DNA of 64,000 bases from Coriobacterium glomerans PW2 (GTDB lineage: Bacteria > Actinomycetota > Coriobacteriia > Coriobacteriales > Coriobacteriaceae): assembly GCF_000195315.1 (NCBI RefSeq), contig NC_015389.1, positions 1,240,001 to 1,304,000 on the forward strand, read 5' to 3'. The position numbers and the translations under genes are program-made. Shown here piece after piece: positions 44,398 through 52,935 of the stretch. Position 1 is the stretch's first letter. The number at the start of each line of letters is the position of its first letter. The notes beneath the pieces were generated by a model. The model saw only the letters and a program-made list of their open reading frames with translations. It ran no database searches and was not told the DNA's origin.

Positions 44398-46437
44398 TCA
44401 CTTGCATCGAAGAGCCTTCCCGCGTGAGAGCACGATGAAGCAGGAACCGGCGACGAGCAGAGCGGTAGACGCTCCACCGGCGATCCAGGCGGCGTCGCCG
44501 GTGGAAGGCATCTTGGAGCCACGTACCTTTGCATCGCCCTTCCTGGCGACCGCATCTCCTCGCGCGCCGCTCGCGGAGGTACCGTTCTTGCCGTTTTCGC
44601 CTTTCTGGCCGATGGTGCCCGCGCCGTTCTTGCCGTCGCGCCCATCTCGACCATCATGGCCGTTGCCGTCGCGGCCGTCGCGGCCGTCCTTGCCGTCGCG
44701 GCCGTCATGGCCGTCATGGCCGTCGCCGAGGATGCCGGCCGTCGCGTTCGCGCTGGCGTGCCCCTCGGACAGGATGTAGTTTCTGGACCGCGGGCCGTCC
44801 TGCCTGAGGCTGACGGTGACGACGACGTTCTTGTCCTGGCCGGGCTCGGCGTCGGCGAAGGAGCCGGTCGCCTCGTAGTCCTCGCCGGGCCAGAGATGCT
44901 CGCCGCCGACGAGGCCTGTGAACTCGACGCCGGAGACCGAGGCGTCGGTCTTGCCGTCGTAGGCCTTGGGCGCCGCGCTCGCCGAGGCGACCTCGAGCGG
45001 CCTGCGATCGATGGTGACCTCCGCGATCGCCGCTCCCCGCGGGATCAGGGCGAGCTTGCCGGTGCCGTCCGCGAAGGGCCGCTCGGTGACCTCGACCTCG
45101 TAGGCGCCGGCGTCTTCGGGCAGCCCGTCGGTCCAGGGGCCGCCCGTGCCCTGCGACCGGTGGCGGAACGTCGCGTGATCGGTGAGCTCGGCGGGGTCGA
45201 CCGCGACGTCGGCCCTGGCGCCGAGCGCGATCGCTTCGGGGTCGAGCGCCCCAGCGTCGTAGACGGCCGGGCCGTCCTGCGCGGCGGACAGGTCGTACGG
45301 ATCGTTCTTGAGCACGCGCACCGGATAGGCGGCCTTCGAGTCGGGCTCCTCGTCGGCGATCACGGTGTATCCCGGATCGGGCTCCGCGCCGTAGACCGCG
45401 CCCCGATCGCCGTCGTCGCCGGGGGTCACGCTCAGCGTTCCGGCACCGAAGAAGCCGCCGGTGATCGAGAGCTTCCCGCCGGCGTCGAGGATCGGCGTGG
45501 CGGGCAACCCGTTTGAGGCGGCCGTTATGTAGCCGCCGGTGATGGAGACATCGCCGGGTGTGAAGCTCCCCCCGTAATACGCCGGGTAGTACCCGATCGC
45601 AGCGCCAGACTGGGAACCACCTGCCTTGGCGCTCACCGTGCCGCCCTCGATGACGATGTCGCCATATTGTGGATTTGAACCGGCAAAATAGCCTCCGTTG
45701 CCGATGGCGCTGGCGTTGTAGGAATTGCCGCTTGTGTAGAAATCGGAGTCGGTCGTGGCGGTCACATCGCCGCCGCTGATCCGTATGCCGCCGAGGTAAC
45801 CCTGACTCGAGCCGATTGCGGCCCCGGCGCCTTGCGCCCGCGCGTTGATCGTACCCCCCTCGATCACGATGAAGCCGCCGTAGTTGGCGCCGATGCCCGA
45901 ACCGTTCGGATAGTGATATGAACTGTAATCGGTGCTCTCGACATCGAGCTCCCCGGTGCCCCCGATCGTGAGGGTCCCCTTGTTTCCAACGGAGATCGCG
46001 TCGGACATCGTGGTGCGCAATCTGTTCACGGAGCCGGCGGCCAGCGTCAGCCTCGTGCCCCCGCTCGTGGGTGACGCTGGGCTTCCGATCGTCAAGATGT
46101 TGTAGCTGGACTTAGAAGCGTTGATGTCGGTGAAATCCGCGTTCACGCCGTCGAGCGTCACATTCGCGTCGACGCCGTCCGCGACGGCGATCCGATCGCT
46201 CGCCGTCTGCTCCACGCCGTCGGCCATCGAGATCGTGACCTCGGTGCCCGTCAGGATGGTGAGGAGGTGCTGATTCGCATCGTAGGACCAGTCGCCGCCA
46301 TCGACGCTGTAGTCGCCCGCCGTCACGGGTTCGGCGAGCGCTGCGCGCCCAGGCGCGAAAACGAGCGCCGCCAAGACAAGCGCGAACATGAGCAGCGCTC
46401 GACGTGGGGCCTTTCTTCGCATGAGTCGTTCTTTCAT
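44398..46437 (-). CDS. Sortase-anchored surface protein with beta-helix, YDG and collagen-like repeats (paralog B)
   Basis: 679 residues with the same order as paralog A. The signal peptide is identical. The beta-helix region is very similar, with local differences (for example DFYTSGNSYNASAIGNGG). The YDG domain is the same. The collagen-like tract is shorter (GDGHDGHDGRDGKDGRDGRD...KNG) and lacks the TQGQA units. It ends MPSTG, helix, RGKALRCK. GGAGAGGCGGA precedes ATG 46437; an in-frame start at 46455 is less likely because the first 16 residues from 46437 equal those of paralog A. A recent tandem duplication followed by divergence explains the pair. Confidence 0.85.
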   Translation of the reverse strand: MKERLMRRKAPRRALLMFALVLAALVFAPGRAALAEPVTAGDYSVDGGDWSYDANQHLLTILTGTEVTISMADGVEQTASDRIAVADGVDANVTLDGVNADFTDINASKSSYNILTIGSPASPTSGGTRLTLAAGSVNRLRTTMSDAISVGNKGTLTIGGTGELDVESTDYSSYHYPNGSGIGANYGGFIVIEGGTINARAQGAGAAIGSSQGYLGGIRISGGDVTATTDSDFYTSGNSYNASAIGNGGYFAGSNPQYGDIVIEGGTVSAKAGGSQSGAAIGYYPAYYGGSFTPGDVSITGGYITAASNGLPATPILDAGGKLSITGGFFGAGTLSVTPGDDGDRGAVYGAEPDPGYTVIADEEPDSKAAYPVRVLKNDPYDLSAAQDGPAVYDAGALDPEAIALGARADVAVDPAELTDHATFRHRSQGTGGPWTDGLPEDAGAYEVEVTERPFADGTGKLALIPRGAAIAEVTIDRRPLEVASASAAPKAYDGKTDASVSGVEFTGLVGGEHLWPGEDYEATGSFADAEPGQDKNVVVTVSLRQDGPRSRNYILSEGHASANATAGILGDGHDGHDGRDGKDGRDGRDGNGHDGRDGRDGKNGAGTIGQKGENGKNGTSASGARGDAVARKGDAKVRGSKMPSTGDAAWIAGGASTALLVAGSCFIVLSRGKALRCK

Positions 46438-46631
46438 ACTGTTCCGCCTCTCCAATGAAAGGTCGCTTGAGATGTATGCTTCACGACGTTATCTACCCCC
46501 CTAAAGCGGGTGGCGCATGGCAGACCACGCAAATCTATATGCTAAACGCAATTCAATGAAACCGGCAATGCCGTTAGGGCTCCTCCAAACAGGCACGTGA
46601 TGCAAGGGAGGGCCACGTGAAGCTCGACGGA

Positions 46632-48110
46632 CTATTCCGAAGATCGTCTTCGATCATCCAGATCAAGATAGTCAAGCAGAGCCATGGGATCGTTATCCAC
46701 CTTGCCGGCGATCGTCGCGGCAAGTGCCTCACGCAGCAGAGTGCCGATAGGCGGTCCCGGCTCGACACCCACGCGAATCAGATCGCCGCCGTTGATCGAA
46801 AGCGTCGCGAGGCTGTAGGCTTCACGGTGCGCAAGCAGTTCGTGCACCATCTCGCGCATCCGCTCGATTTCATCGACATAGCAAAAGCATGACGGCGCCT
46901 TGCCGAGCGTGTCCGCGCGCTTGAGATCAAACAGCTCATCCATAATATGAGCTGTGTCAGCTCCGGGCCGGGACATGAGGGCCATGGCACCCAGCAGATC
47001 AGAGCGATCCGGCCGCATGGGTCGATCATGATACCGAATGAGCAGACATGCGTCTCGCACGACGTCTCGCGGCCGTGCGAGACGTCCCATGATGCGACCT
47101 GCGAGGTCGGCTCCCAACTCGGGATGACCGAAAAAATGCCCCTGCCCATCTCTATCAAGTGTGAAGGTCTCCGGTTTCGCGATGTCGTGCAGCAGCGCCG
47201 CCCACATGAGAGCGGGATCGAGCGCGGAAAGCGCCCCGCCGTCGGTATCGGATGCGAGGGCGAGCTCGGAGGCGACCGTGAGCACGCGAGCCGTATGATC
47301 GTATACGTCGAAGTCATGATAGCGACTGCGCTGATCGAAGCCGCGCAGTCGCGCGAGCTCGGGAATCGCGACGCACATGAGTGCGGGATGATGCGCCAAG
47401 GCATCTCCCCCGCGTCCGCTCGCCAGAATCCGATCGAGCTCGGAACCCACGCGCTGAGCGCTGATCGCCTTGAGAAGCGGGGCGCAGGCGCGGATCGCCT
47501 CGTCGGTCTCAAAATCCATCTTGAAATCAAGCGAGCAGGCGAAGCGCACCGCGCGAAGCATCCTCAGCGCATCCTCCTCGAAGCGCTCACGGGCGATGCC
47601 CACGGCGCGAATGACGCGCCGAGCGAGATCTCCCCGCCCGTCGAACAGATCGATGAGCCCGCGCTCGGGATGCCAAGCCATTGCGTTGACAGTCAGGTCG
47701 CGCCGCGCAAGATCGTCCTCGATGGAGCCGGCGCGCTCGATGCGCACGGGATGCCGACCGTCAACGTAGTCGCCATCGATGCGGTAACTCGTGACCTCGA
47801 CGCGGTCATGTGCGATCACCGCCGTGATGCCTCCGAAGCTCACGCCGGTCTCGAGAACCTCGATGCCGGCCGCGCGCAGCGCCGCCGCGTTTGACTGCCA
47901 TGATCCCGAGCAGCAGATATCTATATCATGGCTCTCGGAGCCGAGCAGCGCATCGCGTACCCAGCCACCGACGAACCATGCCTTGAGGTCTGTCTCCTCA
48001 AGCGCGCGCAGAACAGTACTTGCCGCATCTGAGGGGGCGACCCCATTGAGCGTGGAGGCCGCCCCGGCTGTGTGAGTGGTACCGCGGGTCTCGCCTTCGG
48101 ACACGGACAT
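46632..48110 (-). CDS. cca: CCA tRNA nucleotidyltransferase
   Basis: About 492 residues. It adds or repairs the 3' CCA of tRNAs. The class II nucleotidyltransferase head shows WFVGGWVRDALLG and SHDIDI (the DxD metal ligands), then RRDLTVNAMAW and ERFEEDALRMLRAVRF. An HD domain follows in the C-terminal half (LLHDIAKPETF). GGAAGAGAAG precedes ATG 48110, 17 bp after pepC, so the two are probably co-transcribed. The tRNA genes in this window already encode CCA, which makes a repair role likely. Confidence 0.93.
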   Translation of the reverse strand: MSVSEGETRGTTHTAGAASTLNGVAPSDAASTVLRALEETDLKAWFVGGWVRDALLGSESHDIDICCSGSWQSNAAALRAAGIEVLETGVSFGGITAVIAHDRVEVTSYRIDGDYVDGRHPVRIERAGSIEDDLARRDLTVNAMAWHPERGLIDLFDGRGDLARRVIRAVGIARERFEEDALRMLRAVRFACSLDFKMDFETDEAIRACAPLLKAISAQRVGSELDRILASGRGGDALAHHPALMCVAIPELARLRGFDQRSRYHDFDVYDHTARVLTVASELALASDTDGGALSALDPALMWAALLHDIAKPETFTLDRDGQGHFFGHPELGADLAGRIMGRLARPRDVVRDACLLIRYHDRPMRPDRSDLLGAMALMSRPGADTAHIMDELFDLKRADTLGKAPSCFCYVDEIERMREMVHELLAHREAYSLATLSINGGDLIRVGVEPGPPIGTLLREALAATIAGKVDNDPMALLDYLDLDDRRRSSE

Positions 48111-48127
48111 TGCGCTTCTCTTCCGCG

Positions 48128-49477
48128 CTAATCGGCGAGCGCACCCATGGGATCCCAGGGGGCGAGCTCGATCGGATCGCAATCGTAGGCGGCGATCTCC
48201 TCATCGCTCAGATAGCGCCTGTCGACGACGACTTGGTAGACATACTCGTCGAACCATGCTGTGGAGGCGATGTCGTAGCCCTTCTTCCCCCGGTCATCCC
48301 CCCAGCTGTTTTCGATGCGCCAGCGCGTGGGTTCGCCCTCGGAATCAAGATTAACACCTTGTATCGTCATGGCATGGGTCATGAGCGACTCACCGTAATC
48401 AAGCCGGCCCGCCTTGTCCAAGCCCTCTTCGATCGGGAGGCGAAACAGCGAATCGACATCAAGGGCGCCTGGGTCGAGCACGCCCTCCTTGCGCAAGAAA
48501 CCCTGGTCGACATCGGAGCCGAACCAGACAGGCAGCCCATCGCGCAGCTGAGCAACCGCGACCCGTTTGAGCACCTCGATCGGCAGATTCACATAGCGGA
48601 CGCTTCCATCTTCGATAACATTGCCAAGATACTTCACCGTATAGGAGCGCATATACGGCTTGTCATCGGTCGGTGCATTGATCAAGGAGATGTAGGCGTC
48701 GAGATCCATGTCGACGAATTCGGCGAAGAACTCCTTTGGCGTGTAGGTCCCACTCGCCTTGAGTTCGTTGCGCTCGTCGCGAATGCGCACATCGAAGGTT
48801 TTCGGAGGCTCACCGAGGGTGATGACGAGAATCCGATAGACCCCGTCCATGAGTTCTTTTTTGAGCTCGGTGAGCGCCTCGGTGCCGGAACCGCTTGCGG
48901 CGGCATCGCGAATGCGCTTGGCCCCGTGACGCAGATACCGCGTCAGATACTTGCGAAGATCTCCGGTGTCACCTGAGAGCGCCGTTTCAGGCATGGCCTC
49001 TTTGGGCACTACACCGTATTTCTTGACGAGTGCGCGAAACATGTCCCACTGCCCGCCGTCGCCGATGGGATCGGCAAGCAGATATGAGACCTCGCGCGAG
49101 GTGAGCTGAGCGTCAACGGTCGCGATGATGTTCTCGAAAAACCAGTTCGATCGCTCGAACTTGTCCCAGAACAGCGGGTAGGTCTCGCTCAGTTCGAACG
49201 TCTTGAGACCGAGCTTTCTCATGACCCTGAACCTCATCGTGTTCAGACTCGCAAACATCCAGCAGCGACCGGAATGTCGCTGATTGGTGATATCGCCTTG
49301 CTCGAGTTGGATATCGAACGTCGTGGTCGCGCGGGCCAGCGCAGCGGGATCGGCGGCCACCGCGCGCACGCCCGAACCCGTCACCGCGTTGCGGGCGATC
49401 GCGTTGCACCGGCAGTCGTCGAAGTTCCGTTGCGCTCGCTCGATGTCGGCAGGCGTGATGGTGTGAACTGAATCCAT
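48128..49477 (-). CDS. pepC: Aminopeptidase C (bleomycin hydrolase family, C1B)
   Basis: 449 residues. A cytoplasmic cysteine aminopeptidase that trims peptides. The catalytic Cys72 is in NQRHSGRCWMFASLN, the His in SLMTHAMTIQGV and the Asn in RIENSWGDDRG, the classic papain-like triad of this family. GGAG lies 6 nt before ATG 49477. A TTG-initiated extension to 49507 would add 10 residues (MSFFDTFGDA) and is less likely. Confidence 0.94.
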   Translation of the reverse strand: MDSVHTITPADIERAQRNFDDCRCNAIARNAVTGSGVRAVAADPAALARATTTFDIQLEQGDITNQRHSGRCWMFASLNTMRFRVMRKLGLKTFELSETYPLFWDKFERSNWFFENIIATVDAQLTSREVSYLLADPIGDGGQWDMFRALVKKYGVVPKEAMPETALSGDTGDLRKYLTRYLRHGAKRIRDAAASGSGTEALTELKKELMDGVYRILVITLGEPPKTFDVRIRDERNELKASGTYTPKEFFAEFVDMDLDAYISLINAPTDDKPYMRSYTVKYLGNVIEDGSVRYVNLPIEVLKRVAVAQLRDGLPVWFGSDVDQGFLRKEGVLDPGALDVDSLFRLPIEEGLDKAGRLDYGESLMTHAMTIQGVNLDSEGEPTRWRIENSWGDDRGKKGYDIASTAWFDEYVYQVVVDRRYLSDEEIAAYDCDPIELAPWDPMGALAD

Positions 49478-49517
49478 GGCATCTCCAAACGTATCAAAAA
49501 AGGACAATCATGTTGAA

Positions 49518-49544
49518 CGATCCGGTCGGCTCGCCGCCGGATCG
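49518..49544 (-). terminator. Hairpin between fruK and pepC
   Basis: CGATCCGG (49518-49525) and CCGGATCG (49537-49544) pair around an 11-nt loop. Only TTC follows on the minus strand, so it may attenuate rather than stop transcription. Confidence 0.4.
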
Positions 49545-49557
49545 AATATCTGAGAAC

Positions 49558-50490
49558 TCAGAGACGATCGAGTTTTCTGACCTTGATGCGCTTGCTGTAC
49601 TCGTCGACCCGCGCGAAATCACCGAGGCCGACACTCTCGGCGACATTGGCACCCGTCGCAAGCGCGAGCTTCATCGCGCACTCGACATTGTCGCGCTCCT
49701 CGTACCACTTGGTGAGAAACGCCGCCAACGTGCAATCGCCAGCGCAGACCGATGAGACGAGCTTGATGTTGAAATCGCGCTGCGCGAACCAGATGTCCTC
49801 ACCATTCGAGAAGTAGGCGCTGCCCTTGCTGCCCATCGTCAGCAGCACGTTTTGAATGCCGATGCCGTGCAGATGAGCCATAGCGCGCCGCACGTCCTCA
49901 TCGTCGCGCACGGGAAGATCGAAGATCTCGTGCAGCTCATGGTGATTCGGTTTGATGAGCAGCGGGCGCTTCTCAGCCAGCTCCTCGAGTTTTTTGCTCG
50001 ACAGATCGAGCACCACGTCAGCCCCGCGGACCTGTGCGTGCTCCATGACCTGATCCAGAAAGTCCTCCGTGCTGCGAGGGGGCAGCGAGCCGGACACGAC
50101 GAGACAGTCGAGGTTGCCGGCTGTATCGATGACCTTGTAGAGCTCCTGCTGGTACTCGGGTGTGAGCGGAGCTCCGGGATTCAATACGCCGTACTCGCTC
50201 TCGCCGTCATTGATATAGACGTTGATGCGGGTGATGCCGTCTGTCCACACCGGTCGACACAGGCACCCCATGTTCATGGTCTCCTCGACGATGAACTTGC
50301 CCGTGAAACCGGCGAAGAAGCCCAGTGCCACCGATTCGGTTCCGAATTTCTTCAGGGCGAACGAGACATCGAGTCCCTTGCCGTTGGGAGTGTAGCTCGC
50401 TGAGCCGGATCGGATGTTCTCATTGGGTATGAGCCCGTTGCACGACACCGTCATATCGACCGCCGGGTTCGCTGTGAGCGTGTAAAACAT
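49558..50490 (-). CDS. fruK: 1-phosphofructokinase
   Basis: 310 residues of the PfkB family. It phosphorylates fructose-1-phosphate, the PTS product, to fructose-1,6-bisphosphate. Features are FYTLTANPAVDMTV at the N-terminus, the GKGLDVSFALKKFG substrate segment (near 40), VVSGSLPP, LIKPNHHEL and the VCAGDCTLAAFL anion-hole/catalytic-Asp motif (near 245; usually GAGDS). The Cys in GDC is an unusual neighbour to the catalytic base. It follows ptsI by 98 bp. ATG 50490 is chosen because the family N-terminus begins there. Confidence 0.9.
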   Translation of the reverse strand: MFYTLTANPAVDMTVSCNGLIPNENIRSGSASYTPNGKGLDVSFALKKFGTESVALGFFAGFTGKFIVEETMNMGCLCRPVWTDGITRINVYINDGESEYGVLNPGAPLTPEYQQELYKVIDTAGNLDCLVVSGSLPPRSTEDFLDQVMEHAQVRGADVVLDLSSKKLEELAEKRPLLIKPNHHELHEIFDLPVRDDEDVRRAMAHLHGIGIQNVLLTMGSKGSAYFSNGEDIWFAQRDFNIKLVSSVCAGDCTLAAFLTKWYEERDNVECAMKLALATGANVAESVGLGDFARVDEYSKRIKVRKLDRL

Positions 50491-50588
50491 AATGGCAGCG
50501 CCTTTCATCATCTATGCCGCGGCGCGTGAGACCATGCGCCCCCGCAGTGCGCGGCTTTGCGTTTTCTGAGCATGTACCCGATCCGCGA

Positions 50589-52292
50589 TCAGCGCGCGGC
50601 CTCGGTTAAAATCGCCTTGACCTCTTCAATCGTAGAGCATGCCAGAGCGCGCTCTGCGAGCTCATCCGCCTCTTTCTTCGTCCACAGCGAAATCGTCTTG
50701 CGCGCGCGCAGCACGCTCGGCGCCGACATGGAGAACTCTTCGAGTCCGAAGGAGATCAGCAGCGGCTCGAGGAGCGGATCGGCAGCGGCCTCGCCGCACA
50801 TGCCGACCATGATGCCGGCGCGCACACCGCACTCGATGATGTTTTTGATGGAGCGCAAGACGCTCGGATAATACACGCTATATAGATATCCGACGCGGTC
50901 GTTGCCTCGATCGGCGCACATGGTGTAGCCGATGAGGTCGTTCGTGCCGATTGAGAAGAAGTCGGCTTCGCAAGCGAGCCTGTCGGCGATCAGCGAGGCG
51001 GAAGGGGTCTCCATCATGACGCCGACCTTGATGTCCTCATTGAACTCGATGTTCTTGTCGCGCAGCTCGGCTTTGCACTCCTCAACGAGCGCTTTGACGG
51101 CGCGCACCTCCTCGACGGCTGTCACCAGCGGGATCATGATCATGATCTTGCCGAAGGCGCTCGCGCGCAGAAGCGCGCGCAGCTGAACCTTGTACTGGTC
51201 GGGGTTACCCAGACAGTAGCGCACGGCGCGATAGCCCATGAAGGGATTGTCCTCCTTCTTCATGTGCAGATAGGCTATCTCCTTGTCGCCGCCCACGTCG
51301 AGCGTGCGGATGATCACCGATGCGCCCTTCGCGGTGACCGCCGCCTTCTTGTACGCCTCGAACTGCTCGTCCTCTGAGGGAAGCTGCTTGGCATCCATGA
51401 ACAGGAACTCCGTGCGGAACAGCCCGATGGCCTCGGCATCGTGCTCCATTGCGGCGACGGCGTCGTCGGGGTTGCCGATGTTGGCTCCGATGATCTTCTC
51501 GATCCCGTCGGCGGTCTTTGTGGGTTGGCCGCGGAAGCGCTCGAGCTCGGCCTTCTCCGCTGCGAACTCCTCGGCCTTCTTCGTGTACTCGGCGAGCGTC
51601 TTCTCATCGGGGTCCAAGATGACCACACCGCATGTCCCGTCTACGATCGCGGTCGTGCCCCGACGCATCGCGGCGCAGCAGTTCACCACCGACAGGACCG
51701 CGGGAATCTCGAGTGCGCGAGCAATGATCGCGGAGTGAGATGTGCGTCCGCCCGTCTCGGTCACGATCCCGACGACGTTATCCTTGTCTATGGTCGCCGT
51801 CATGGACGGTGTCAGATCGTGCACGGCGACGACCGAGCCGGCGGGCAGCGTCGAGAGATCGACGATCTCCTTGCCGAGCAACTGGGCCAAGATGCCCGTG
51901 CGGATATCTGCGACATCTGTCGCACGCAGGCGGAACATCTCGTCATCCATGGAGAGAAACATGTTCTCGAACATGGTGGTCGCCTCGGTGAGCGCCTGCT
52001 CGGCCATCACGCCGGAGTCGATCAGGCGGTTGATCTCATCGAGCAGGCCGGGGTCGTTGGCCATGGCGATATGGCCCTGCATGATCTCAGCCTCTTGCTC
52101 GCCGATGGTCCGACACAGGTGATCGGCCTGCTTCTCCGTCTTCTTGATGAAGGCTTCCAGCGCGCGCCCGTAGCGCGCGCGCTCGGCAGCAGTGTCCTCC
52201 ACCGTGGTTGGCGTGAACGAAAGATCGGGTTCGACCGCGACGACGACCTTGCCGATTCCGATGCCCTCGGATGCGTTTACTCCCTCGTACAT
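50589..52292 (-). CDS. ptsI: PTS enzyme I (phosphoenolpyruvate-protein phosphotransferase)
   Basis: 567 residues. It transfers phosphate from PEP to HPr. The phosphohistidine loop is GGRTSHSAIIARALEIPAV. The PEP-binding barrel has DVGGDKEIAYL, NPFMGYRAVRYCL, GTNDLIGYTMCADRGN and the CGEAAADPLL segment with the active Cys. GGAGAGAGGA precedes ATG 52292. It lies downstream of ptsH beyond an intrinsic terminator, so HPr probably exceeds enzyme I in amount. Confidence 0.97.
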   Translation of the reverse strand: MYEGVNASEGIGIGKVVVAVEPDLSFTPTTVEDTAAERARYGRALEAFIKKTEKQADHLCRTIGEQEAEIMQGHIAMANDPGLLDEINRLIDSGVMAEQALTEATTMFENMFLSMDDEMFRLRATDVADIRTGILAQLLGKEIVDLSTLPAGSVVAVHDLTPSMTATIDKDNVVGIVTETGGRTSHSAIIARALEIPAVLSVVNCCAAMRRGTTAIVDGTCGVVILDPDEKTLAEYTKKAEEFAAEKAELERFRGQPTKTADGIEKIIGANIGNPDDAVAAMEHDAEAIGLFRTEFLFMDAKQLPSEDEQFEAYKKAAVTAKGASVIIRTLDVGGDKEIAYLHMKKEDNPFMGYRAVRYCLGNPDQYKVQLRALLRASAFGKIMIMIPLVTAVEEVRAVKALVEECKAELRDKNIEFNEDIKVGVMMETPSASLIADRLACEADFFSIGTNDLIGYTMCADRGNDRVGYLYSVYYPSVLRSIKNIIECGVRAGIMVGMCGEAAADPLLEPLLISFGLEEFSMSAPSVLRARKTISLWTKKEADELAERALACSTIEEVKAILTEAAR

Positions 52293-52336
52293 ACCAAGTC
52301 CTCTCTCCTGCCGGATCTCCATGATACCGTTACGAC

Positions 52337-52373
52337 GAAAAACGCAGACGCCCAGCGGTAGCAGGCGCCTGCG
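52337..52373 (-). terminator. Intrinsic terminator between ptsH and ptsI
   Basis: On the minus strand the stem ACGCAGGCGCC / GGGCGTCTGCGT is followed by five T (complement of 52338-52342), about 50 nt after the ptsH stop and 45 nt before ptsI. Confidence 0.78.
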
Positions 52374-52423
52374 TATGCTCCTATGAACCTATGCGTTCAA
52401 ATCGGAAAGTCGCCAAGACGAAG

Positions 52424-52687
52424 CTACTCACCCAGACCGCTCTTGATGAGATCCACGGCAGCTGCGAGCGCCTCGGTCTCATCGGTGCCGTCGCAGCGGA
52501 TCTCGACCTCGGTGCCACAGGGAATGCCAGCGGCCATAAGAGCCATCGGGCTCTTTCCGTTGACCTCCTTCTCGGGTGTGACCACGGTGACGTCACATGC
52601 GAACTTACCCATGCTGGAGGCGAACAGACCCGCCGGACGCATGTGAAGACCCTGGGGATTGACGAGGGTGACCTTCTCAGAAACCAT
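52424..52687 (-). CDS. ptsH: Phosphocarrier protein HPr
   Basis: 87 residues, full length. The phosphorylated His15 is in GLHMRPAG. The regulatory Ser46 is in NGKSPMALMAAGI, so HPr kinase/Ser-P control is possible in principle. It passes phosphate from enzyme I to the fructose-specific EII encoded just upstream. Confidence 0.97.
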   Translation of the reverse strand: MVSEKVTLVNPQGLHMRPAGLFASSMGKFACDVTVVTPEKEVNGKSPMALMAAGIPCGTEVEIRCDGTDETEALAAAVDLIKSGLGE

Positions 52688-52935
52688 ATTGACTCCTTCT
52701 CAGACATGTTCCGCAAGCTGATGCGGTAAAACGAGGTAAACAACGTACCTAGTTTAGCGCATGGACGCCTTGAGAAGGCGAAGAAAGCGCAATTGGGATG
52801 CGATCCTCGTCTCCGTCATCTGATCGCGCCCTGACGACCGGATACCACCGCGCGCGGAACCATCCCATGGCCGCCATCGAAGCCGAGCACACCGGACTCC
52901 CGCTCCATCAGATGAAAACTATACCCAGCGGGCAC

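Noticed and set aside
41916-46437. CRISPR-like periodicity in the surface protein genes
   Set aside because: The repeats are in-frame coding repeats (beta-helix turns and Gly-X-Y), without regular unique spacers or cas genes.
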